Shown here piece by piece: positions 56,239 to 64,000 of a DNA stretch of 64,000 bases. The position numbers and the translations under genes are program-made. This stretch comes from Brassica napus (taxonomy: Eukaryota; Streptophyta; Magnoliopsida; Brassicales; Brassicaceae): contig NC_063436.1 in the NCBI RefSeq assembly GCF_020379485.1, positions 14,463,389-14,527,388 on the forward strand. Reading direction: 5' to 3'. The notes beneath the pieces were generated by a model. It searched no databases. It had not been told where the DNA came from and saw nothing but the letters and a program-made list of their open reading frames with translations. Numbering within the stretch: position 1 is the first letter of the stretch; each line of letters starts with the position of its first letter.

Positions 56239-59078
56239 GTTTGTGGCAAATTTGGCATGTTAGCTCTTCAGGACTTTGTTGAGACATTGACTACGTCATA
56301 TTAATATTGTGAGAAAAAATAAAGGGTTGCTTTTTAGAAAAGAGAACATACAAATAAAACCTTCATGATAATCATTGAGGTAATATGTTACCAAAAAAAA
56401 TCATTGTCGTAATATGATGTGGCTGAAAACAAAGGTGAATTATCTTGATCTCACTGATCAGTGATCAGTCACGTTATTAAGATCTCATGGTCAATAAAGA
56501 GTTTAAAACTGTATCTACCACCCCTTTTTCAATTCCTTTATATATATCAAAATGGTATACATAATGCATTTTCGACTTTAATAACTTTTATTTCCGATGC
56601 TGAATGAATCAATCGATTGAAATCGGATTCTTCCGGATTCTGACATGTGTTGTGGCTTTTATCGCTAAAAATACATGTGGGGTTTGCCATGCAAAAAAAG
56701 TAAGTAAAAACTAAAAAGTTATATTTAGCAAACGTCCCCGCGAAGTAAACAAGAGACGTATCAATTTTGTTATGGTATTTCTTTTTTCTGAACATGGTTT
56801 TTTTTTTTGTTCAGTTGCAAAACTGACTATGAAATTCTGTGTAGTGTTTTTTTTGGTAAAGAAAATTCTGTGTAGGGTTATATATTGGTTATTGATATTT
56901 TCGATTGGAAAGACATTGATATTTTCGAGGGAAAGACATGTAAGAAAAAAAATTCCATAGCAAATATTGCGCAAACTTTTGAGCAAAAAGAGAAAGACCA
57001 TGCTTATAAAAAAAGAGTAATTTTTTTTCTCCGGAGAGAGAATATTCTGGTAGCCACACGCCGTTTTTATCTGAATTAGAGATCCATGAAGCGCCACCGA
57101 AACTTTCGTTAGCTTACAGATAGCACCATTTCATAGTGTAAGGAACATTTATACATATTCATTACTGACTATTTTCCAGACTTGTGACTGCTGAATAAGA
57201 ATGTCACAAATATGTATGTTATGTGGCGGAGCCACATTAATTATTTGACGGGACTCGTAATAAATACTTTTTCAATAAAAATATGTTACAGAAACAAATA
57301 CTCTTTTAAAAATACTTTTTTGAGTTTGTCAAAGAAATAATACATTTTTAATATTTTCTATACATTTCTTCTATTAACTAATAATGACAACTTAGATGTT
57401 CGTCAACGCATACGGACATAAACGTTTTATAACTACTTATTAATACATACATTACTAATTAAAATACTAAAATGATAAATTATTATATATTTTTTCATTT
57501 GATTTTTTTATGTATTTTAACTTTTTGTAATTTTTTTGTACACTATATTCATTATATAGAAATTAATCTTAAAATTATTCAATATTCTATTTTAATTATA
57601 TAAAATTAAAAAATTTCCCTTGATTAATATTTAGTATTGTATTTTCTGTTTTTATTTTTATTTTTTTGCAGATAACAACACAATATATATATAGAAATTA
57701 TCTTTGCATTTTATAATATATTTTAGATCTTGGATAATTCTTACTATTATTATAGTCACTTATCTAATTAAAAAAATCGTTTTAATTTTGGGGGTACTTT
57801 ATATATATTATTCATTAAGGGTATAAACGATATTAACCACTATAAATTTTAACGTGAGAGTTCAAATCCGAAAAATCACTTCGCAAATAATAGTATAGAT
57901 AGACTATATAAACCTCCAAAATTATGATTTAATGGAATTCATATTAGTTTAAAATTATGAAAAATAAACAATAAGATAAAATGATGAATTTATAGTTAAT
58001 TTTTATAACTTTTTTAACATAGATTAAAACTCTGAACATCTTTTGAAATAAAGAAAATATATTTAATATTAAGTTATCCAATAAAAATTAAATGATAGAC
58101 ATTATAAACAGTTAATCAGAAAAAGTTATTTTGTTTGTATAAATACTTATATTGAATGCTAAAATTTATAAATAATTGACATATTAAGTTATTTAACTAT
58201 ATTTATTATTTGTGTAGTACTTTAATTACGATTATGATATATTTATATAATAATTATTTTTATTTTTTTTCGTTATATTAATCATATTCAAAATAGTATT
58301 TTTATAATAATTATGAAATTAATGGAGTATTTTAAAATTACATAAATTTATCAATAGAAATGAAATGTACATCTATATTTACATAAACATATAGTCAATC
58401 TTACCAAAATATATTTTTATATTATTATGTTTTAAAATGATTCAAATATTTTTACTTTTGTGAACAAATTTTATGGGACAAATTTAACATTGATAAAATT
58501 TTAGTGATCTTAGAAAATTTTAATGATATATTTTTAATATCCTACATAATATCAAAATTAGTTTTATATTTATACTTCTATTCTAACAATACAAGATAGA
58601 TATCTTGAAATTTAGCTATTTGATATTGGTAAAAAAGATATTGGATAGTCCATGAAAAAAAAAAAGCAAAGAGATAATAACACGATTATTCGTAATCCGT
58701 GAATCCAGTTTCATTTTTTCAAAAGTTTCTTAATAAGGTACTACTACTTACTAGGTGGTTTGTTCGGATATACATGCATAATTATATGTTTAAAAATTAA
58801 TATAAAAATCTCAACTCTCATTCGTGTAGGTGTTTGTTAATATAGTGTACTATTTATTAAAATAACTTGGGTTTGTTGAATTATTTAGAAAGTTTTTACA
58901 CACTACATTCATTGTTATTTTATCATTAATTACCAAAAAAAATTATTTTTGTTTTGGTGAAAACAATCTATTCTTTTTTTCTGCAATGTATGATCTAACT
59001 TTTATTGATAGTCATAAAAATCAAAAACAACAAAATATTGAGTATGTCTCATGTTATGTTGGAGATAGAGAAATTGAC
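56239..59078. other. AT-rich intergenic region
   Basis: About 2.8 kb between the LINE and the small Harbinger-type MITE. No gene is recognised; many short T- and A-runs. Confidence 0.5.
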
Positions 59079-59495
59079 TAAGGGGGGGGAGGTTAGTGGG
59101 AGTAGAATTTTTATAGAGTTGGTTGATTCTAAAAGTCAAGAGATTTGTTAAATTTGTAATGAGTTATAAAGAGTATTTCATATTCTAAAAGTTTATAAAA
59201 ATGTTCTAATTCAAGGATTTTAAAAATCTAGAGGAAATATACAAGATTTTTGAAGTTTTGTCTTATGAGTAAAATTATCTAGAATTTAATTTCCAATAAC
59301 TCTAGATTTGATGGAAACTTAGAATCACTAAAAACCAAAAATTTTGAATAACAAAAGATTTTGTAAGTCATTAAACAATCATCAAACCAATAACACTAGA
59401 TTTTAGTAAGAATCTTAGAATCCACCAACCAATAACAATAGAATTTGAGAATTTCAACAATCACTACAAATTCATATCCCACTAACACCCCCTAA
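59079..59495. mobile_element. PIF/Harbinger-type MITE, 411 bp
   Basis: The element at 59082-59492 is flanked by TAA (59079-59081 and 59493-59495). The left end is a G-run then AGGTTAGTGGGAGTAGAATT; the inverted right end is GGGGGTGTTAGTGGGATATG and then AATTT. The shared (G)n-GGTTAGTGGGA core with TAA duplications fits Harbinger MITEs. Its ends resemble those of the 1-kb element at 37519-38554 (GGTGTTA), suggesting related families. Confidence 0.75.
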
Positions 59496-60521
59496 AATAC
59501 TTTATTTCTAATATCACTTTCCATATTTTTAATGAGTTTAATAGACATAAATAATACGAAAAAATAAAATAAAAATTTAAAAATAGTTTCAAAAATAATT
59601 TTTTAAATTTTCAAAAATAAAACTACAAAAACAAAAGCAAAAGTAAAAAAAATTCAATTTTTTTTATAAAAACGTTTGAATTTGAAGACGTATAAGACTC
59701 TATAATTTTTTATTATTTATTAAACTTTTTTTACAACAAAATAAAAATAAAATAAAAATAAAATAAAATTTATTTATTTAAATATTTATTTATATTTATA
59801 TATTTATAAAGCAACAGTAGAAGAGCTTATAAAAATTTACCAATCTTTATTTAAATGACCAATGCTTTCACTAAAACCTCATGTAGTATAAATGTTAAGA
59901 GTTATAAATTTTACCAATCTTTATTTTCCTGTTTCTTAAATTTTAAAATTTTATGATTAATTTTTTTTAAGATAATGATCACTTTAGCTGCTGGTCATGA
60001 TGTCTTTAGTTTATATGAATTGAAAAATTCCTCATAATATAGCGTTTGATTTGATAAAATACCTTTGGGAAAAACATATATAAAGCCGCTTTTGATAAAA
60101 AAAATATGACAAATAAAATTATTGAGAACATGAATATCTCTTATACCAGTTAGATACTAATTTTAACCCAAAAATAAGAATCAATCAACATATATGAAAA
60201 GAATAAAATAGTAATAAATAAAAATATATATATCCGATTGTCATAATTCACCTGTTTGCAGTTTTTAATAAAGTTATAAATAATAATATACCAAATCAAT
60301 TCTTTTGGAACGGCTAAACATATTTTCCGGTGGCACGCACTCCAAATCAGCTGTTCACGAACATGCTCTTTCAGTTCACAAGAATATCTCCTAAACTATT
60401 TTTCCTATTACAAATATTTTTTGTAATTTTTATTTTGTTGTTTTTTTTCTCTTTTATTTCAGAGAAGCCACGACCCCACAACACATTATATGAAACAAAT
60501 GAGGTAGAGGAGAGCATTTGC
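59496..60521. other. AT-rich intergenic region with a short unassigned open frame
   Basis: Mostly AT-rich. From about 60330 to 60540 composition rises and a frame reads ARTPNQLFTNMLFQFTRISP, later KPRPHNTLYETNEVEESICP; there is no ATG at its start and the family is unknown. Confidence 0.4.
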
Positions 60522-63500
60522 CCCGAACCAAATGGAGCTACAAGATCAGGCACCATTCATCAAAGGTCTTAGAAGACTAACCGATTCCAACAAAACTGAG
60601 TTATTTGGTGATATACTGATATACTTATAGCTAAATCACTCTAATAAATTGGGCTATTTTAATCTAGTACGGATTTGCTAGTCTAGATTTGTTTAGGATA
60701 TTTTGTTTATGTAAGATGATTTTATTTTTGGTCAGCATGTGAAAGGATTTACAACAAAGAATTCAGACAAATAAGTCCATTTTCGATACAATTTATTATT
60801 AAAAAAAAAAGATTACAATACCCAAATTAAGCCATTGAAAAGTAAAATTCAAAAGTTGAAACATTGTAACACAAGTGAGAACATTCTCCAATAACAGTCA
60901 AATAATCACTTTCTTCTCTTCTTCATAGTTGATTCGTAGGACATGTCGGTCTTTCTGGATGAAAAGAGGGTTTAGGTAAGTGGATCAAGGAGTCATGGGG
61001 ATAACCAAAAGACGGCCTAATTTGTTAACATTTGTATGGTCTTCCTCTTCCTCTTCCTTTTCTTCTTCCACCGTACTTGTAGGCAACTTCACGATCTTAG
61101 AATCAACTATCTGTTTACTCTTACTCCATAGAAATAAGTATAAGCCGACCACAACAACCACAGATCCAATAATGCTGCAACGATAACAAAATAATTTTGA
61201 ATTAGAAAGATGTTGACGATATAATTTCCAGGGATTTATAGAGCTGTAGTAAAATCACTTGATCATTGTTTCAGATATATCATTAAATTTTAACCTACTC
61301 TTTGTTTTTTTAAATGTGAGATTTGTAATAATATTGAATATTCGCATAGTTTTAGTTTTTACCTTCCTAAGTAAATCATACGATGAAGTATCAAGAAATC
61401 GAACAAGGTTGCGGACATAAGTATGACAGGACTGAATGCTGATGTAAAGACAGGTCCACGTTGTTTAATACACCATGACGTTCCCACCGTACACATTCCT
61501 TGGCCAACCGCACCCTATAAACATATGTACAGACAATAGATCAATGTTTAATTATCATGAGTTTATATTATATGTATGTGATGTATATATACCGCTATAA
61601 TGATGGTGATGATGGTGAGTTTGTCTCTGAGGATCCAATCTTCCACATGTCTAGACTTGATCAAGCTAAGAAGAGCACACTGAATCGTACCAAAGACCGA
61701 TAAAATAACTGTACTCGAGTATGGACACGGGTAGCTCGAGTTGATCTTGGCTTGTATAAGCATCCAGGAACTGAAAAATGTAACTCCTGTGAATAAAAGA
61801 AAACATCCTTTAAACCAATTCTCATGTCCTTTGTGGATGTTTAATATCGTTGCATGTTCTTGAGAGTTCGATAATGGAACGCCTTGGTACAACGTAAGAG
61901 TTAAAGCTCCTGCTAAGCTTATTAGAGCTCCAACAACGACGCCGTATCCTGCTTTTGTTTTCATATTTAGCTTGTCGAATCTAAAAAAAGGAAATCAATA
62001 TTAATATATGTAACGTTTTAGATTATACACTTGAAATGCTAACATGTTGGGACGTTTTTAGGTTATAATTATGCTTAATAGTAAGTGTACCGAAATATTA
62101 AAGCCATAATGAAAGTTGTGGCAGGCATTGTTCCCCAGAAAGCAGATCCAATAGTGGCAGAAGTGTAGCTGAGGCCAAGCAAATAGCAATATTGCATCAA
62201 ACTCGCGCTGCCAACAAAACAAAGAAATTAAAACATTGCAATAAAAGATTTAAAAATCAAAAATAAAAGATTAAAAGAAATCTACACAATAAAAGAGGGA
62301 CATAACTGAAGAAATTATGAGTTGGGGCTAAAACTGAAACTCACCCAAAAAGGGCACTGGCGAAATGCTGAAACGAGATGCTTGCAGTTAGCTTCGGCCT
62401 TGTTTTCCTGACCAAATCTTGTAAACGAATATTTATTTTGTCCGGAACAAAAAAAAACTGAATATATCTATTCATATAATCATTAAAACGTCAATTAAAC
62501 GGTTTTAGCATCAAACGTTATTTTTGTCTTTTTAAAATATAACATTTCACAGCATAGTAAACAAAATTTAAATTGAAAAATTACTGGCTTGAACTGACTC
62601 TGTTTAATTTTCTGTTTAATTTTAAACAGTATGAAATGTAAAATTATAAAATTATAAAACAGAATAAGGATATTTAAGTATTGGAAATAATTTTGCCTAT
62701 TATTTTTGTTTATTATGCAGCTAAAAATTATAAAAATTTAAAACCTAAGAAACAAAATAGTTATTTATTTTCAAAATTAGACTTACCGTTCCCAAAAATA
62801 AGCGATCGGAAGAAGAAAAAGGGTGGAAATACCCAAACGATAAGTAGCAATAACCATATGATTAATGCCTCCATCAAGAACTTTCTTAATCAAAGCCTGA
62901 ACCATCCCATTAATCATGTTAATCACGGTAATCATGATCAGCGGTGCCCATTTTCCGTCGATATAACCCATGATTAGTAAGTTAATTAAATATCTATTAT
63001 TAACTTAATAATCAAACGTCTCTTCTCTCACGTAGCCTCTATTCTCTCTCTATCTCGTTCTCTTGCTTCTTTTATCTATCTCTTCTTTAATAACTTGTTT
63101 GCGTAATAGAAACCAGGTGGATATATTTATATTGTTCATGTATGCTGAGTTGGAGGCAAAAAAAATTATTTTGGAAAATGAATCGCTGGCTATTAATTTA
63201 TTTTAATACAACAAGAAGTTAGTTTTCGAATTGTGTATATATATATAATACAGTATGCTTTTTAATTTTCTTAGTGGAAGAGAGTAGTTGTTTCTTTTAG
63301 GACTCTAGGACTATAAAATCTTAGCTTATAATCCTAAAGCAGTTGTTTTTCAACTTTAGCTTTGATTAAAATAACCATATCTTTTCATATTGTTATCTAT
63401 CTAACTTATTGTAAACAAATCTCTTAGATATTTTCTGAGAAGCATTGCAACATATTTACTGTATTGATATATCATTAATAGAATGGTTCTTAGATTCTTT

Positions 63501-63542
63501 ACAGAAAGAAGTTTAAAATAATAGAATAAATACAATACATGA
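60522..63542 (-). repeat. Segmental duplication, copy 2 (UMAMIT gene with flanks)
   Basis: This matches 32030-35728 in the same orientation. Copy 2 lacks the 717-bp hAT insertion and so keeps the pre-insertion state near 63240. Outer limits are where alignable sequence ends by eye. Confidence 0.85.
60985..62971 (-). CDS. WAT1-related/UMAMIT (nodulin MtN21, EamA-type) transporter, copy 2
   Basis: Six exons on the minus strand: 62971-62787, 62407-62345, 62207-62091, 61980-61593, 61514-61363 and 61174-60985. Every exon has the same length as in copy 1 and all splice sites are GT-AG, giving 364 aa. The protein differs by scattered substitutions (for example INMINGMVQALIKK against INTINGMVNALIKK, and KGHENWFKGCFLLFTGV against NGHENWIKGCFLLFIGV). 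The tail is again acid-rich (STVEEEKEEEEEDHTNVNK). Family, topology and likely role are as for copy 1: a membrane transporter of the UMAMIT group, substrate not shown. With equal exon lengths and no stops, both copies seem to be under selection. Its promoter retains TATAAATATATCC near 63137-63118 but lacks the hAT insertion. Confidence 0.9.
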
Positions 63543-64000
63543 AAAATGTCTAAATAGCACATTTCAAATACCAGTTTTCATGTTGATCTTAACTATTTTT
63601 TTCTTTACTTTTAAAGAGGTAAAAAAATATCTATAACCTTAGGTACGTACACTAATCTAGACTTAAAGTTTAGAGTTGAGAGATGGGGTAGGGTTTTGGA
63701 ATGTGAAGTTTATGATTCTAGTAAATATATTAATAACTAAAAAATTAATTTAAAAAAAAAATTAGTTCAAAAATAATTTTCAAATTTTAAAAAGACAATT
63801 TGAAAGAAACAAAATTGAACAAAATTCATAAAAAAATTATATAAAAGTTCAAATTTGAAAAGATATAATTCAAAAACTATAAAAAATTATTCTTATTTTT
63901 ATTCATTTAAATAATTATTTATTAGATATAAGAAGTAATGGTATAAAATATCTTTTGCCACTTAATGAAGAAGTTATTTGTGAAAATGTTCCTAGTGAAA
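63543..64000. other. AT-rich intergenic region at window end
   Basis: Here the duplication ends and unrelated AT-rich sequence follows. No gene seen. Confidence 0.4.

Noticed and set aside
57840..57875. GAGTTCAAATCCG box-B-like string
   Set aside because: No matching box A at the right distance and no cloverleaf; chance in AT-rich DNA.
60330..60572. 80-codon frame with a hydrophobic middle (membrane-like)
   Set aside because: It starts at GTG, not ATG; no family was recognised, and the hydrophobic part comes from T-rich DNA. It overlaps the edge of the duplicated block.

Overview
The window looks like nuclear DNA of a flowering plant of the mustard family (Brassicaceae). It is very AT-rich between genes, genes have short GT-AG introns, and intergenic space is filled with plant transposons (LINEs, hAT, PIF/Harbinger, Stowaway MITEs, a TRIM, Helitron-like ends). 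From memory, and not checked by any search, the recognisable genes appear in reverse order of the Arabidopsis thaliana chromosome 4 block around At4g01650 (START-like), At4g01630 (EXPA17), At4g01590 (Pol III Rpc31-like), At4g01575 (Kazal), At4g01560 (MEE49/RPF1) and At4g01430-01450 (UMAMIT transporters). Several members of that block are missing or broken here. That fits a fractionated subgenome of a polyploid such as Brassica or Raphanus, but this is inference.

Layout. 0-2 kb: a divergent NAC gene with a glutamine-rich tail and no obvious ATG. 2-9 kb: AT-rich intergenic DNA with an 85-bp tandem repeat. 8.9-10.2 kb: a two-exon DUF1685 gene. 14.3-15.8 kb: a three-exon plastid-type START/COQ10-like gene. 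16.6-17.8 kb (minus): a three-exon alpha-expansin. 21.3-21.8 kb: remnants of an RNA polymerase III Rpc31-like gene, followed by two tandem copies of a structured RNA-like unit resembling an H/ACA snoRNA (22.5-23.1 kb). 24.3-24.7 kb: an intact Kazal-type inhibitor gene. 25.6-26.0 kb: three exons of a Brix-domain RPF1/MEE49-like gene with a broken 3' end. 26.1-26.5 kb: a complete, young TRIM retroelement whose LTRs carry a U6-like USE+TATA pair. 27-32 kb: repeats, a purine-rich minisatellite, an LTR-like stretch and a hAT MITE.

32.4-34.4 kb and 61.0-63.0 kb (both minus): two intact six-exon WAT1/UMAMIT-type transporter genes, each encoding 364 aa. They lie in a direct segmental duplication of about 3 kb whose copies start about 28.5 kb apart. 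The first copy has a 717-bp hAT insertion in its upstream region, and the second copy supplies the empty site.

Between the two transporters are PIF/Harbinger and Stowaway MITEs (one pair nested), another hAT MITE, a 5'-truncated LINE with 17-bp target-site duplications, and a full-length L1-type LINE (50.08-56.23 kb, minus) with both ORFs open, an ATGA overlap between them and 13-bp target-site duplications. Its RNase H domain seems to have lost catalytic aspartates. Cell-wall loosening (expansin), lipid binding (START), protease inhibition (Kazal) and amino-acid or auxin-like transport (UMAMIT) are unrelated functions. There is no sign of a gene cluster acting as one pathway.
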